Positions 53,787 to 64,000 of a stretch of 64,000 nt of DNA are shown here, piece by piece. The notes under the pieces are model-generated. The model ran no database searches and was not told where the DNA came from. It worked only from the letters and a program-made list of their open reading frames with translations. Positions within the stretch are counted from its first letter, which is position 1. Every line of letters starts with the position of its first letter. Position numbers and translations under genes: made by a program. Origin of the DNA: Collimonas sp. OK607 (lineage in GTDB: Bacteria > Pseudomonadota > Gammaproteobacteria > Burkholderiales > Burkholderiaceae_D); contig NZ_FOKF01000015.1 of assembly GCF_900111995.1 (NCBI RefSeq), positions 1 to 64,000 on the forward strand, given 5' to 3'.

Positions 53787-54935
53787 ATGATGTCAGAATT
53801 TCAAAAGAAACCTTTTCCCCAGATAATCCAATTTCAGGCGCCAGGCGTAGCGCGCAAGGGCCGTGGCGCGACCAACAATATGCAAGGTCGCTATGAAATC
53901 GCGCAGCGCGAGGATTTTGATGATGGCTGGGCCGCCGAGGACGACCAGCTTGAGCCGGCAGCGGTGCGGACTATTGTCACCGAGGAACAGGCAAAGAGCA
54001 TCCTGAGTCGTAACGCTTCGCCGGATTTGCCATTCAATGTGTCCTTGAATCCATATCGGGGATGTGAACATGGGTGCATTTACTGCTTCGCCCGGCCGTC
54101 CCATAGCTACCTGGGTTTGTCGCCCGGACTGGATTTCGAGAGCCGGATTTTTGCCAAGGTCAACGCGCCTGAAGTGTTACTCAGGGAGCTGGCCAAACCT
54201 TCCTATATCCCGGAGTCGATTGCGCTGGGCATCAACACCGACGCCTATCAGCCATGCGAGCGTGAATTGAAACTTACCCGGCGCATCTTGCAAGTGCTGC
54301 ACGATTGCGAACATCCGCTCGCCTTGATTACCAAGTCATCCCTGATAGAGCGCGATATCGACCTGCTGGCCAGCATGGCGGCTAAACGGCAGGCGGTGGT
54401 GGCCGTTACCATCACCACGCTTGATCCAGCCATCGCTCGCACCCTGGAGCCGCGCGCCGCAGCGCCGGCGCGGCGTTTGCGCACGATCCGCACGTTGGCC
54501 GAGGCGGGTATCCCGGTCAGCGTCAGCGTTGCGCCGATGATCCCGTTTATTACCGAGCCTGATCTGGAGCGGGTGATAGAGGCGGCGGCCGAAGCCGGTG
54601 CGGTGCGCGCAAGTTACATCGTGTTGCGCTTGCCGTGGGAGGTGAATCCGTTGTTCCAGAATTGGCTCAATGCGCATTTTCCAGAGCGGGCCAATCGAGT
54701 GATGAATCGCATTCGCGAGATGCGTGGCGGCGCCGATTACGATGCCGATTTTGCTACCCGCATGCGCGGCGAGGGTGTGTGGGCGGATCTGTTGCGGCAG
54801 CGTTTTGAAAAGGCCTTGATCCGGTTCGGCATGGCGCAGCGCGGGTCGTTTGCGACGCTGGATGCAAGCCGCTTCCGGCGGCCGTATGTGCCGCCGGAAA
54901 AAGACCTGCGGTCAGGTCAGTTGGGTTTGTTTTAG
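53787..54935 (+). CDS. PA0069-type radical SAM protein (SplB-like)
   Basis: The 382-residue radical SAM protein has the cluster motif C-x3-C-x2-C in GCEHGCIYCFARPSHSYLGLSPGLDFESRIFAK near residues 95-125. It is in the spore photoproduct lyase-like group. LTRRILQVLHDCEHPLALITKSSLIERDIDLL is typical of this group. Members are poorly characterised and might repair or process DNA or RNA lesions. A consensus LexA box in front of it supports a DNA-damage role. The start may be the second ATG (53790). Confidence 0.88.
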   Translation: MMSEFQKKPFPQIIQFQAPGVARKGRGATNNMQGRYEIAQREDFDDGWAAEDDQLEPAAVRTIVTEEQAKSILSRNASPDLPFNVSLNPYRGCEHGCIYCFARPSHSYLGLSPGLDFESRIFAKVNAPEVLLRELAKPSYIPESIALGINTDAYQPCERELKLTRRILQVLHDCEHPLALITKSSLIERDIDLLASMAAKRQAVVAVTITTLDPAIARTLEPRAAAPARRLRTIRTLAEAGIPVSVSVAPMIPFITEPDLERVIEAAAEAGAVRASYIVLRLPWEVNPLFQNWLNAHFPERANRVMNRIREMRGGADYDADFATRMRGEGVWADLLRQRFEKALIRFGMAQRGSFATLDASRFRRPYVPPEKDLRSGQLGLF

Positions 54936-54970
54936 CGGGGGCGGAAGATGGCAAGAGGGGCAGAGGGTTG

Positions 54971-55621
54971 TTACGAGGCGGGCTGGCCCTTGAGCAGCAC
55001 CAGCAAGGCGCCGGAACCGCCTTCGGCGGCAGTGGCCTGGCAGAAGGCCAGTACTTCTTCCTTCTGTACCAGCCAGTTGCGGACTTTGGATTTCAGCACC
55101 GGTTCCTTGTTGACCGAACCGAGTCCCTTGCCGTGGATGATGCGGACGCAGCGCCAGCCACGTTTGGCAGCCAGGCGCAGGAATTCGGCCAGGGCTTCGC
55201 GCGCTTCTTCGCGCCGCAAGCCGTGCAGGTCGAGCTGTTGCTGGATGGTCCAGTGGCCGCGCCGCAGTTTGCGCATGACGTCGGGACCGATGCCGTTGCG
55301 GGCAAAGCTGAGCGATTCGTCGCTGTGCAGCAGGGTTTCGATGGTGAAATCGTCCGACAGCGATTCTTGCAGCGCTGCTTGTTCGTCCGCCAGATGCTGG
55401 CGCGCGATCGGTAAGGGGCGCGGCACGCTGGGGGTGAATTTGGGCGGTACGGTTAATGGTTTGACGTTGCCGATGCTGCTGCGAAAGATGTCGGCGTCGC
55501 GCAGTGCTTCCTGTTCGCGGCGCTGACGCTCGGCGGCAGCGGCCTGACGTGCTTCGTCCTGCGCTTTGAGTTCCTTGCGCATCGACTTGAGAGCGTTGAA
55601 GTCCTTGATCGGGCCGGCCAT
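54971..55621 (-). CDS. Smr/MutS2-type endonuclease domain protein
   Basis: The 216-residue protein starts at ATG 55621 (MAGPIKDFNALKSMRKELKAQDEARQAAAAERQRREQEAL). Coiled coil occupies the first 40 residues. An Smr domain starts near residue 125, with DLHGLRREEA and RIIHGKGLGSVNKEPVLKSKVRNWL. The Smr domain nicks or binds DNA or mRNA. The adjacent gene on the same strand, upstream, is trxB. The 27-base half repeat at 55643-55669 separates it from trxB. Confidence 0.88.
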   Translation of the reverse strand: MAGPIKDFNALKSMRKELKAQDEARQAAAAERQRREQEALRDADIFRSSIGNVKPLTVPPKFTPSVPRPLPIARQHLADEQAALQESLSDDFTIETLLHSDESLSFARNGIGPDVMRKLRRGHWTIQQQLDLHGLRREEAREALAEFLRLAAKRGWRCVRIIHGKGLGSVNKEPVLKSKVRNWLVQKEEVLAFCQATAAEGGSGALLVLLKGQPAS

Positions 55622-55642
55622 GATGTGTGACTCTAAGAATTT

Positions 55643-55669
55643 GTAGGGTGGGCACATCGTGCCCACCCG
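55643..55669. repeat. Half copy of the dispersed repeat between smr-type gene and trxB
   Basis: GTAGGGTGGGCACATCGTGCCCACCCG forms a hairpin (GGGTGGGCAC/GTGCCCACCC) like the ends of the 121-bp elements. Located seven bases before the trxB stop (55676), probably acting as a terminator or mRNA stabiliser. Confidence 0.6.
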
Positions 55670-55675
55670 TGAACT

Positions 55676-56960
<1,285 letters not shown>

Positions 56961-59300
56961 ATGACTAGAACAAGCCAAGCCTATACCCGCAACACCAAAC
57001 CGCAGGAAGCGCAGCCGCTGCCGAGCCGTCTGGTCCGGCTTTTGTATGAAGCGCGCTGGATCGCCTATGCAGTCATCACAGCCTATCTGATCATCATTTT
57101 CGCTACTTACTCGAAATCCGATCCCGGCTGGTCGCACGCCAATGTGGTGCCGCATCTGCACAACTGGGGCGGCCGTATCGGCGCCTGGCTGTCCGATCTG
57201 ATGTTGTTCGTGTTCGGCGCTTCCGCATGGTGGTGGTGTGCGCTGCTGTTGCGCACCTTGTGGCAAGGCTACAAGCGTATTTCGCAGCGTTTCCTGGTGG
57301 ATAAAAAAGGCGAGCCGGAACATCATCAGGAAGGCCTGATCCGCGGCGCCGGCTTCGTCTTGATCCTGGTCGGCAGCATGGGCATCGAATATACCCGCAT
57401 GTCGACGCTGCACATGCAGCTGCCGCGTGCGCCAGGCGGCGTCCTGGGCCAGTTGATCGGCAGCGGTGCGCAAACCGCGCTGGGCTTTACCGGCTCCACG
57501 TTATTCTTGCTTTTGCTGATTGCATTGGGCATCAGCCTGTTTTTCCATGTCTCATGGCTGACCGTGGCTGAACGAATCGGCGCCGGCATTGAAAATGGCG
57601 TGCTGTGGCTGAAGGATTTCTATGTGGCCCGCGAAGACCGCAAGGTAGGGCAGGTGGCTGCCGTCAAGCGCGAAGAGGTAGTGGTGCAGGAGCGCGCCAA
57701 GATCGTTGTAGCGCCGCCGATCAGGATAGAACCGCAAATCGTCGCGGTGCCAAAATCGGAACGGGTCGAGAAAGAAAAGCAAAGCGCCTTGTTCACGGAT
57801 CTGCCGGACACCAATCTGCCGCCGCTGTCGCTGCTGGATGAAGCGCCGCCGCAGCAGCAGACCGTGAGCGTCGAAACGCTGGAATTCACTAGCCGCCTGA
57901 TTGAGAAAAAACTCTCCGATTTCGGCGTGCAGGTCAAAGTGGTGGCCGCTTATCCGGGGCCTGTGATTACCCGCTACGAAATCGAGCCGGCAACCGGCGT
58001 CAAGGGCAGCCAGATCGTTGGCCTGGCGCGCGACCTGGCGCGTTCGCTGTCGCTGACCTCGATCCGCGTGGTTGAAGTGATTCCAGGCAAGATGTTCATG
58101 GGCCTGGAGTTGCCTAACCCTAAACGTCAAATCGTGCGCCTGACCGAGATTCTCGGTTCCAAGGTATATAACGACGGCGTCTCCAGCCTCACCATCGCGC
58201 TCGGCAAGGATATCGCCGGCCATCCGGTGGTGGCTGATCTGGCCAAGATGCCGCACTTGCTGGTGGCAGGTACTACCGGTTCGGGTAAATCGGTGGGTAT
58301 CAACGCCACCATCCTGTCCTTGCTCTATAAATCAGATCCAAACCAGGTGCGCCTGATCCTGATCGATCCGAAAATGCTGGAACTGTCGATCTACGAAGGC
58401 ATTCCGCACCTGCTGGCGCCGGTGGTAACCGACATGCGCCAGGCCGGCCATGCGCTGAACTGGGCTGTCAACGAGATGGAGCGCCGCTACAAGCTGATGT
58501 CGAAAATGGGCGTGCGTAACCTGACCGGTTACAACCAGAAGATCACCGAAGCCGACAAGCGTGAAGAGAAAATCCCGAATCCGTTCAGCCTGACGCCTGA
58601 TGCGCCGGAACCGTTGGAGAAATTGCCGACTATCGTGGTCATTATCGACGAGCTGGCCGACCTGATGATGGTAGTCGGCAAGAAGGTGGAAGAACTGATC
58701 GCACGCATCGCCCAAAAAGCGCGCGCCGCCGGCATCCACTTGATTCTGGCGACGCAGCGCCCATCTGTAGACGTAATCACCGGCCTGATCAAGGCCAACG
58801 TGCCGACCCGGATCGCATTCCAGGTCAGCAGCAAGATCGATTCGCGCACGATTCTCGACCAGATGGGGGCGGAAGCGCTGCTCGGCATGGGCGACATGCT
58901 GTACATGCCGCCGGGCACCGGCTTGCCGATCCGTGTGCACGGCGCGTTTGTCTCGGATGAGGAAGTGCATCGGGTAGTTGATTACCTGAAGGAACAAGGC
59001 GAGCCGAATTACATCGAAGGGATACTCGAAGGCGGCGTGCTGGAAGATGGCGGCGACGGCGCGATCGGCGGCGCAGCTGCCGGCGGCACCGAAGGCGACG
59101 AGTTGTACGACCAGGCGGTGGCGGTGGTGCTGAAGAACCGGCGTGCCTCGATTTCGCTGGTACAGCGCCATCTGCGCATCGGCTACAACCGCGCGGCGCG
59201 CTTGCTGGAACAAATGGAAACAAGCGGGCTGGTCTCAACCATGCAATCCAACGGCAACCGGGAAATCCTGGTGCCGGCTGGTAATAGCAATACGGAGTAA
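56961..59300 (+). CDS. ftsK: DNA translocase FtsK
   Basis: The 779-residue FtsK/SpoIIIE protein has four N-terminal membrane segments (residues about 30-200) and a linker. The motor domain has Walker [11 protein letters not shown] at about 437-446 and Walker [10 protein letters not shown] at about 562. A C-terminal gamma domain ([48 protein letters not shown]) recognises KOPS-like sites. It clears chromosome ends through the division septum and activates dimer resolution. lolA follows by 14 bases. Confidence 0.96.
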   Translation: MTRTSQAYTRNTKPQEAQPLPSRLVRLLYEARWIAYAVITAYLIIIFATYSKSDPGWSHANVVPHLHNWGGRIGAWLSDLMLFVFGASAWWWCALLLRTLWQGYKRISQRFLVDKKGEPEHHQEGLIRGAGFVLILVGSMGIEYTRMSTLHMQLPRAPGGVLGQLIGSGAQTALGFTGSTLFLLLLIALGISLFFHVSWLTVAERIGAGIENGVLWLKDFYVAREDRKVGQVAAVKREEVVVQERAKIVVAPPIRIEPQIVAVPKSERVEKEKQSALFTDLPDTNLPPLSLLDEAPPQQQTVSVETLEFTSRLIEKKLSDFGVQVKVVAAYPGPVITRYEIEPATGVKGSQIVGLARDLARSLSLTSIRVVEVIPGKMFMGLELPNPKRQIVRLTEILGSKVYNDGVSSLTIALGKDIAGHPVVADLAKMPHLLVAGTTGSGKSVGINATILSLLYKSDPNQVRLILIDPKMLELSIYEGIPHLLAPVVTDMRQAGHALNWAVNEMERRYKLMSKMGVRNLTGYNQKITEADKREEKIPNPFSLTPDAPEPLEKLPTIVVIIDELADLMMVVGKKVEELIARIAQKARAAGIHLILATQRPSVDVITGLIKANVPTRIAFQVSSKIDSRTILDQMGAEALLGMGDMLYMPPGTGLPIRVHGAFVSDEEVHRVVDYLKEQGEPNYIEGILEGGVLEDGGDGAIGGAAAGGTEGDELYDQAVAVVLKNRRASISLVQRHLRIGYNRAARLLEQMETSGLVSTMQSNGNREILVPAGNSNTE

Positions 59301-59314
59301 TACGGAGCAAAAGT

Positions 59315-60010
59315 ATGCAAAAGAAAATTACCGCCACTATCATCGGCAGCAAGAGAAGCAACATGTTTGCGAGATTCAAATCAGGGCGTTTGATTGTCGG
59401 CCTGTCGTTGACCATGGCCATGCTGCCGTCGCTGGCCAACGCCAGTGCGCTGGAGCAATTCAAGTCCTTCGTCAGCAGCACGCAATCGGCAAAGGGTGAA
59501 TTCTCGCAGCAACTGGTGAAAATCGACGCCGGCAAGGCGCCGAAGGTCACCAGTACTTCCAGCGGGATTTTTATCTTCGCCCGGCCGGGTAAGTTCATCT
59601 GGACTTACCAGAAACCGTACGAGCAGATCTTGCAAGCCGACGGCGACAAGCTGTATATCTACGACAAGGATCTGAACCAGGTCACCACCAAGAGCCTGGG
59701 CAATGCGTTAGGTTCGTCGCCGGCGGCGATTTTGTTCGGCAGTAACGACCTGGAGAAAAATTTCGTGTTGAAAGAAGGCCAGGCCAAGGATGGCATGGAA
59801 TGGCTGGAGGCTACGCCCAAAGCCAAGGACACTACCTTCGATCATATTGGCATCGGCTTGAAGGACGGTTTGCCGCAGGCGATGGAATTGCGCGATTCAT
59901 TTGGCCAGGTATCGTTACTGACGTTTAAGAACTTCGTCAAGAATCCGTCGCTGTCTCCCGGGCAGTTCAAGTTCGTCGTGCCTAAGGGCGCGGACGTATT
60001 GAATCAATAA
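59315..60010 (+). CDS. lolA: Outer-membrane lipoprotein carrier protein
   Basis: The protein is 231 residues from ATG 59315 (GGAG seven bases upstream). ATG 59363 would give a more usual 215 residues. A signal peptide runs to about residue 43 ([19 protein letters not shown]). The mature part starts [17 protein letters not shown] and has the lipoprotein-binding barrel segments ([42 protein letters not shown]). It ferries lipoproteins through the periplasm from LolCDE to LolB. It follows ftsK in an operon and ends in a hairpin repeat. Confidence 0.94.
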   Translation: MQKKITATIIGSKRSNMFARFKSGRLIVGLSLTMAMLPSLANASALEQFKSFVSSTQSAKGEFSQQLVKIDAGKAPKVTSTSSGIFIFARPGKFIWTYQKPYEQILQADGDKLYIYDKDLNQVTTKSLGNALGSSPAAILFGSNDLEKNFVLKEGQAKDGMEWLEATPKAKDTTFDHIGIGLKDGLPQAMELRDSFGQVSLLTFKNFVKNPSLSPGQFKFVVPKGADVLNQ

Positions 60011-60019
60011 TGTAGTTGG

Positions 60020-60047
60020 GTAGGGTGGGTACGCATTTGTGCCCACG
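60020..60047. repeat. Half copy of the dispersed repeat after lolA
   Basis: GTAGGGTGGGTACGCATTTG and the following TGCCCACGTT carry the hairpin of the 121-bp element, with GGGTA instead of GGGCA. It lies between the lolA stop and the convergent fdxA stop. Confidence 0.55.
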
Positions 60048-60380
60048 TTACGCCAGCTTAAGGAATTCCAGTTTATTGGCGACTTCGCGCCAGGTTTCAT
60101 GGTCGGGCAACGGCGCTTGTGAGCGTGTAATCGGTTTCCAGTCCGGATGAGTAGCCAGGCGGGCGTTGATTTCGATGAAATGGCGTTGCTCGTCGGGCAG
60201 GTCGATTTCGTTATAGATCGCGCCGACCGGACATTCCGGCACGCACATCGAGCAATCGATACAGTTGTCCGGAACGATCACCAGGAAATTCGGCCCTTGT
60301 CGAAAGCAGTCCATAGGGCAGACATCGACACAGTCGGTGTATTTGCAACGGATGCAGGAATCGGTGACGACAAAAGGCAT
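60048..60380 (-). CDS. fdxA: Ferredoxin FdxA (4Fe-4S/3Fe-4S type)
   Basis: The 110-residue ferredoxin has an N-terminal CIRCKYTDCVDVCPMDCF region and the second cluster CIDCSMCVPECPVGAI. The pattern fits 7Fe ferredoxins of the Azotobacter FdxA type. It acts as a small electron carrier in the cytoplasm. It is convergent with lolA. The 425-base region to its right separates it from rarA and contains two hairpin repeats. Confidence 0.94.
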   Translation of the reverse strand: MPFVVTDSCIRCKYTDCVDVCPMDCFRQGPNFLVIVPDNCIDCSMCVPECPVGAIYNEIDLPDEQRHFIEINARLATHPDWKPITRSQAPLPDHETWREVANKLEFLKLA

Positions 60381-60514
60381 GGTGTGGTCGGAGAGTGGTT
60401 TCTGGGCAAAATCGACAGCGATTCTCTCATAATCGCCGTTTTTGCGCCGAAGACCGCCGCCAATGGCAATACCGAAGTTTTTTAGGCATATGCGACGAGC
60501 AGCATGAACTAACC

Positions 60515-60568
60515 GGGGTCAGAGTGAACTTTCGGTATGTTTTACCGCCGAAACTTCACTCTGACCCC
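60515..60568. repeat. Inverted repeat GGGGTCAGAG, copy 1
   Basis: The 21-base left arm begins GGGGTCAGAGTGAA and the right arm is its inverse ending CACTCTGACCCC, with one mismatch and a 12-base loop. The element is 54 bases long. Similar sequences are typical of REP elements spread by IS200-like transposases, but no transposase gene lies here. Confidence 0.65.
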
Positions 60569-60654
60569 GCTTAGTGGACCACGAAGCAGAAGCCGTAAAA
60601 CCTAAAGAAACAAACCGGCGTTAAGTGAAGGGCCTTTCTCCGTAGCCGTGATGT

Positions 60655-60704
60655 GGGGTCAGAGTCAAGTTTCGCGATAAACCCTGCGAAAGTTGACTGA
60701 CCCC
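60655..60704. repeat. Inverted repeat GGGGTCAGAG, copy 2
   Basis: GGGGTCAGAGTCAAGTTTCGC pairs with GCGAAAGTTGAC and TGACCCC, with a two-base deletion in the right arm. It shares the outer 11 bases with copy 1 and lies 86 bases away. Confidence 0.6.
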
Positions 60705-60805
60705 AGATCACTATGTCGTCGATGCTCATCTGCTCATCGTTACATATTTTTGCTTTACCGCTTTTCATTTTCCAAACAAAGAACATTTTTCACCGAATCA
60801 TCCTT

Positions 60806-62113
60806 ATGTCCGATCTCTTCAAAGTAGAACCCACTCCACCACTGGCCGAAGCGCTGCGCCCGGCGACCCTGGACGAGGTGATTGGGCAGAGCCACTTGCT
60901 GGGTGCAGGCAAGCCGCTGCGGCTGGCATTTGAATCGGGCAAGCCGCATTCCATGATTTTGTGGGGGCCGCCGGGCGTAGGTAAAACCACACTGGCGCGG
61001 TTAACCGCCAACGCTTTCGACTGCGAGTTCATTCCGTTGTCGGCAGTGTTTTCAGGCGTCAAGGATATCCGGGCGGCGATGGAGCAGGCGCAGCAATACC
61101 TGGCGCAGGGCAAACATACAATCTTGTTCGTCGATGAAATTCATCGCTTCAACAAATCGCAGCAAGATGCCTTGCTGCCGTATGCAGAGTCGGGCCTGGT
61201 GACCTTCATTGGCGCCACCACCGAAAATCCGTCGTTTGAAGTCAACTCAGCTTTGCTGTCGCGGGCGCAAGTGTATGTGTTGCAGGCGCTGAGCGAGGAT
61301 GAGTTGAAGCAGTTGCTGGCGCGCGCGCAGGAGCGGGTATTGTCGCACCTGCAGTTTGACGATGCCGCAGTCGATACCCTGATCGGCTATGCCGACGGTG
61401 ATGCGCGTCGATTACTCAATTTACTGGAGCAGAGCGGCAGCGCGATCAAGGCTTCCGGTGTGACGCAGGTGACCGCCGAATTCCTGCAAAATGCGCTGAC
61501 CTTGAATGCGCGCCGCTTCGACAAGGGCGGCGACAATTTTTACGATCAGATCTCGGCCTTGCACAAATCGGTGCGTGGCTCCAGTCCTGACGGTGCGTTG
61601 TATTGGTTGTGCCGCATGCTGGACGGCGGCGCCGATCCCAAATACCTGTCGCGTCGGATTATCCGCATGGCCTGGGAAGACATAGGGTTGGCTGATCCGC
61701 GCGCGATGCAGATTGCGACCGACGCCGCGGCAACCTACGAACGGTTAGGCTCGCCGGAGGGTGAGCTGGCGCTGGGCCAGGCGGTGATTTATCTGGCCGT
61801 GGCAGCCAAAAGCAATGCCGGTTACAACGCCTTCAATCAAGCCATGGCGTTTGTCCGGAATGACAAATCGAGAGAAGTGCCGGTGCACCTGAGAAATGCG
61901 CCGACCAAGCTGATGAAGGAACTCGGTTACGGCCACGAGTATCGCTATGCGCATAGTGAGCCACATGCCTATGCGGCTGGCGAAACCTATCTGCCTGATG
62001 GCATCGGCGATCCCGGCTGGTATCAGCCGGTACCGCGCGGAGTGGAATCCAAGATCGCCGAGAAAATGCAATTCTTGCGAAGCCTCGACGATGACGCCAA
62101 CAGCGGCAAGTGA
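60806..62113 (+). CDS. rarA: Replication-associated recombination protein A (AAA+ ATPase)
   Basis: The protein is 435 residues from ATG 60806 (MSDLFKVEPTPPLAEALRPATLDEVIGQSHLL). It has Walker A GPPGVGKTTLARL near residue 53, Walker B LFVDEIHRFNKSQQDALLPYAE near residue 105 and the MgsA C-terminal domain. It is a clamp-loader-like ATPase acting at stalled forks. It is preceded by two hairpin repeats and followed by a convergent GntR gene. Confidence 0.95.
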   Translation: MSDLFKVEPTPPLAEALRPATLDEVIGQSHLLGAGKPLRLAFESGKPHSMILWGPPGVGKTTLARLTANAFDCEFIPLSAVFSGVKDIRAAMEQAQQYLAQGKHTILFVDEIHRFNKSQQDALLPYAESGLVTFIGATTENPSFEVNSALLSRAQVYVLQALSEDELKQLLARAQERVLSHLQFDDAAVDTLIGYADGDARRLLNLLEQSGSAIKASGVTQVTAEFLQNALTLNARRFDKGGDNFYDQISALHKSVRGSSPDGALYWLCRMLDGGADPKYLSRRIIRMAWEDIGLADPRAMQIATDAAATYERLGSPEGELALGQAVIYLAVAAKSNAGYNAFNQAMAFVRNDKSREVPVHLRNAPTKLMKELGYGHEYRYAHSEPHAYAAGETYLPDGIGDPGWYQPVPRGVESKIAEKMQFLRSLDDDANSGK

Positions 62114-62146
62114 TCGCTAAACACAGCCGCTAAAAACGACAAGACA

Positions 62147-62860
62147 TCAGCCCGCACGCACGGGTGAGAACAGTTTGGCGAAATCGACTTCCTTGGGCTG
62201 GTCTGTCTCGGTCAACAGTTCGGAGGCATATTCGCCGAGATGGTGTTCCATCAACCTGGCGGCGCGTTCTGCGTCGCCTTGCTCGATTGCATCCAGTATC
62301 CCGGTGTGTTCGTCGGCTGAGCAGCTATTGCGCTTCGGCGTTTCATACAAACCTATCAGCAGGGAAGTGCGGGCAATCAAGGTGCGCAGGTAGCCGCTCA
62401 CGATATTGTTTTGATTGGCTTCGCTAAGCTTGATATGGAACTCGCCTGAGAGGCGGATCCAGTCTCCCCAATTGCCCTGTTCGCGCAGCGCATGTTCTTT
62501 TTTTACCAGCGCGCGCAGCTCCGGCAATACCTTGCGCTTGGCGGCCAGGCTTTTTACCGAGCCGCTTTCGAGGATGCCGCGCGCTTCGAACACTTCACGC
62601 GCTTCCTTGACGTCATGCATGGCGATCACGGCACCGCGATTCGGCTGCAAATCGATCACGCGCTCATGCGCCAATTTCACGAAAACCCGCCTTAAGGTGC
62701 CGCGCGTGACGCCGAATGCTTCGCATAGCGGCGCTTCGACCAGGCGTGTGCCGGGCGGTAATTGATGGTCGAGGATGGCGTTGATGATGGAGAGGTGGAT
62801 GCGGGCATCGATTTCATCGTTGCTCAATTCGTCTTGCCGGATCCTGGAAACGGCGTTCAT
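62147..62860 (-). CDS. GntR family regulator with FCD domain
   Basis: The 237-residue protein has an N-terminal winged helix (GTRLVEAPLCEAFGVTRGTLRRVFVKLAHERVIDLQPNRGAVI) and a C-terminal FCD ligand domain (histidines and aspartates for a metal: SGEFHIKLSEA, HHLGEYASELL). FCD members bind carboxylates such as glucuronate, lactate or tricarboxylates. It is divergent from the porin, with two ATTGTGCACAAT sites in the 531 bases between, so it probably controls both. Confidence 0.88.
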   Translation of the reverse strand: MNAVSRIRQDELSNDEIDARIHLSIINAILDHQLPPGTRLVEAPLCEAFGVTRGTLRRVFVKLAHERVIDLQPNRGAVIAMHDVKEAREVFEARGILESGSVKSLAAKRKVLPELRALVKKEHALREQGNWGDWIRLSGEFHIKLSEANQNNIVSGYLRTLIARTSLLIGLYETPKRNSCSADEHTGILDAIEQGDAERAARLMEHHLGEYASELLTETDQPKEVDFAKLFSPVRAG

Positions 62861-62914
62861 GCCACGGCCTCCATCAGTCGGTTCGGCAGTATTTCAGAAT
62901 GATTTGAATTCGAT

Positions 62915-62926
62915 ATTGTGCACAAT
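62915..62926 (-). promoter_or_regulatory. GntR-type operator near regulator gene
   Basis: ATTGTGCACAAT, a perfect 12-bp palindrome, 54 bases upstream of the GntR start codon. The form fits the TTGTNNACAA pattern of FCD-family regulators. Its position suggests autoregulation. Confidence 0.6.
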
Positions 62927-63245
62927 TTATACATGAATCGCCGGATCTTTTTCGAGGTGTTGCTACAGTATAAATCTTAAGTCCGAGCTCTGCACGACCG
63001 TCATTTTTTGCCGTAGATCGCACTTCTTCCGCTTTGTCTGATACTGAAAAAAAATGCGCCATTACGAGGCATGCGCACAAAAATGGCTGCCTTCGCACGC
63101 AATTTGTGCGTCGTATCGGTATCAGGATCGCCAATTTTATGGAGCGTTCATGCACTCCTAAATAGTCTGGTTTACCTATGATCCATTCCTCCAAAGCATT
63201 GTAATTGGATCTCTTGGCACGGTTCTAGCTTATTGTCAATTCACG

Positions 63246-63257
63246 ATTGTGCACAAT
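63246..63257 (+). promoter_or_regulatory. GntR-type operator in porin promoter
   Basis: ATTGTGCACAAT, identical to the site at 62915-62926 and 331 bases from it. It overlaps the spacer and -10 of a candidate porin promoter (TTGTCA at 63233-63238). Confidence 0.6.
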
Positions 63258-63391
63258 ATTTAGTTTGATTGTGAAAACTTTCCAGGCCTTTGGCCGACGG
63301 GGGAGCTGACATCTTGCAGCGATCAATCTGGTCGTGCCTGCCGGATGGCAGTAGCGGATTGGCAACCATACAAATACAGATAAGGATAGAG

Positions 63392-64000
63392 ATGAACCCT
63401 TTATGCAAGCTGGGAGCAGCAATTGGTTTGTTGAGCATGACGGCAGGCGTTTTTGCGCAGACCAGCGTAACAGTGTCCGGCGTGATAGATACCGGGATTT
63501 CTTATGCACGCAATGCCGGCAATGGTGCACAAAGCAAGGTGGGCGAAGCGGACAGCATTCTTGGCGTCTCTAATGTCGGCTTTAGCGGCAAGGAAGACTT
63601 GGGCGGAGGTTTGAAGGCTATTTTCAACTTGCAGGCCGGCTTCAATCCGAGCAACGGCGCGCAATCTGCCAGCGGGCAGCTGTTTTCACGTAATTCGCTG
63701 GTCGGGCTGGAAAGTGCAGCCGGCACCTTGACCGTTGGCAAACAATGGAATTTCAACGATGACTGGCTGGTAGGGAGCGTCTTCAAAGGCGGTTATAACT
63801 CGGGTTCGATTTTCAAATTTTCTGAATTCGACGCCGTCAGTGAAATTTACAACAACACCGTCAAGTACGTGTCGCCGGCAATGCATGGCTTCCAGGGTGG
63901 CGCAATGCTTGGATTTGGTGAAGCTGCCGGTAGCATCCGTACCGGGCAGGTATACAACCTGGCCGCCAGGTACCAGCAAGGGCCGTTACTGCTGGCTGCG
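63392..64000 (+). CDS. Gram-negative porin (3' end outside window)
   Basis: The first 203 residues of a general porin lie here: signal peptide MNPLCKLGAAIGLLSMTAGVFA cleaved at A-Q, first strand VTVSGVIDTGISYARN, SNVGFSGKEDLGGGLKAIFNLQAGF and the loop GRQLFSRNSLVGLESAAGTLTVGKQWN-like block. ATG 63392 follows AAGGATAG. The GntR regulator lies divergent and probably controls it. It resembles, but is not identical to, the porin at 9054-10118. Confidence 0.9.
   Translation, partial: MNPLCKLGAAIGLLSMTAGVFAQTSVTVSGVIDTGISYARNAGNGAQSKVGEADSILGVSNVGFSGKEDLGGGLKAIFNLQAGFNPSNGAQSASGQLFSRNSLVGLESAAGTLTVGKQWNFNDDWLVGSVFKGGYNSGSIFKFSEFDAVSEIYNNTVKYVSPAMHGFQGGAMLGFGEAAGSIRTGQVYNLAARYQQGPLLLAA

Larger units (their letters stand above)
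60381..60805. other. Intergenic region between fdxA and rarA with two hairpin repeats
   Basis: Two similar inverted repeats (60515-60568 and 60655-60704) dominate the region. No open reading frame with support is present. Confidence 0.5.
62861..63391. other. Divergent intergenic region of GntR and porin genes
   Basis: Contains the two GntR-type operators at 62915-62926 and 63246-63257. TTGTCA (63233-63238) followed by an AT-rich -10 around 63256-63262 is a plausible porin promoter overlapped by the second site. Frames in this stretch (for example 62874-63194, minus) show no gene features. Confidence 0.4.

Noticed and set aside
62874-63194. 106-residue minus-strand frame
   Set aside because: It covers an operator and promoter region and has no coding features or recognised domain.

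Overview
The window is a 64 kb stretch of an ordinary-looking bacterial chromosome, densely packed with genes on both strands. Gene content and gene order point to a betaproteobacterium of the order Burkholderiales, most likely the family Oxalobacteraceae (Collimonas or Herbaspirillum-like). The pointers are EF-P with arginine 32 next to its rhamnosyltransferase EarP, a CydP-containing cytochrome bd operon, trxB-ftsK-lolA-fdxA-rarA synteny, split UxaA-type lyase genes, two general porins and many LysR/MFS/TauD-type catabolic genes. The family assignment is inference. I see no rRNA, tRNA, CRISPR array, prophage or intact insertion sequence.

Layout. 1-8.8 kb: a cut-off transhydrogenase alpha gene, a TauD-type dioxygenase, a quinone oxidoreductase and two related unknown small proteins (minus strand), divergent from a split UxaA/SuyAB-type lyase and a giant fused indolepyruvate-type ferredoxin oxidoreductase. 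9-13 kb: a porin, a lone 2-methylcitrate synthase, a recombinase-like fragment and an oxidoreductase. 13-18 kb: a LysR regulator divergent from a periplasmic binding protein and mmsA-mmsB. 18-24 kb: an aspartoacylase-like hydrolase with an MFS carrier, a LysR regulator, a helix-hairpin-helix protein, and an Rrf2 repressor with an MFS efflux pump. 24-26 kb: efp and earP. 26-31 kb: the cyd operon (regulator, cydP, cydA, cydB, cydX, DUF2867) divergent from ppa. 31.5-32.3 kb: a vapBC-type toxin-antitoxin pair. 33.6-37.3 kb: a glucarate operon (kdgD, gudD, transporter). 38.8-41.4 kb: nadE and glnB. 41.7-45.5 kb: a sulfur-scavenging cluster (two SfnB-like enzymes plus a flavin monooxygenase). 45.5-51.4 kb: an antiporter, an enoyl-CoA hydratase, a MarR-GNAT fusion, two spermidine-synthase-like proteins and a YkgJ protein. 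51.6-55.6 kb: a SulP transporter, a ribbon-helix-helix protein, a SplB-like radical SAM protein and an Smr protein. 55.7-62.1 kb: trxB, ftsK, lolA, fdxA, rarA. 62.1-64 kb: a GntR regulator and a cut-off porin.

Much of the novelty is in the regulatory DNA. Several operators can be read directly. Three sites of the form ACTGTA-N11-TACAGT surround the Rrf2/MFS pair, and the Rrf2 mRNA appears leaderless. A perfect 18-bp palindrome lies in the cyd promoter. Two TTGCG-N3-CGCAA sites are threaded through the MarR-GNAT promoter. Two identical 19-bp palindromes flank the SulP gene. A consensus-perfect LexA box precedes the radical SAM gene. Two ATTGTGCACAAT sites lie between the GntR gene and the porin. 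There is also a family of small dispersed repeats: two 121-bp copies in opposite orientation and two half copies.
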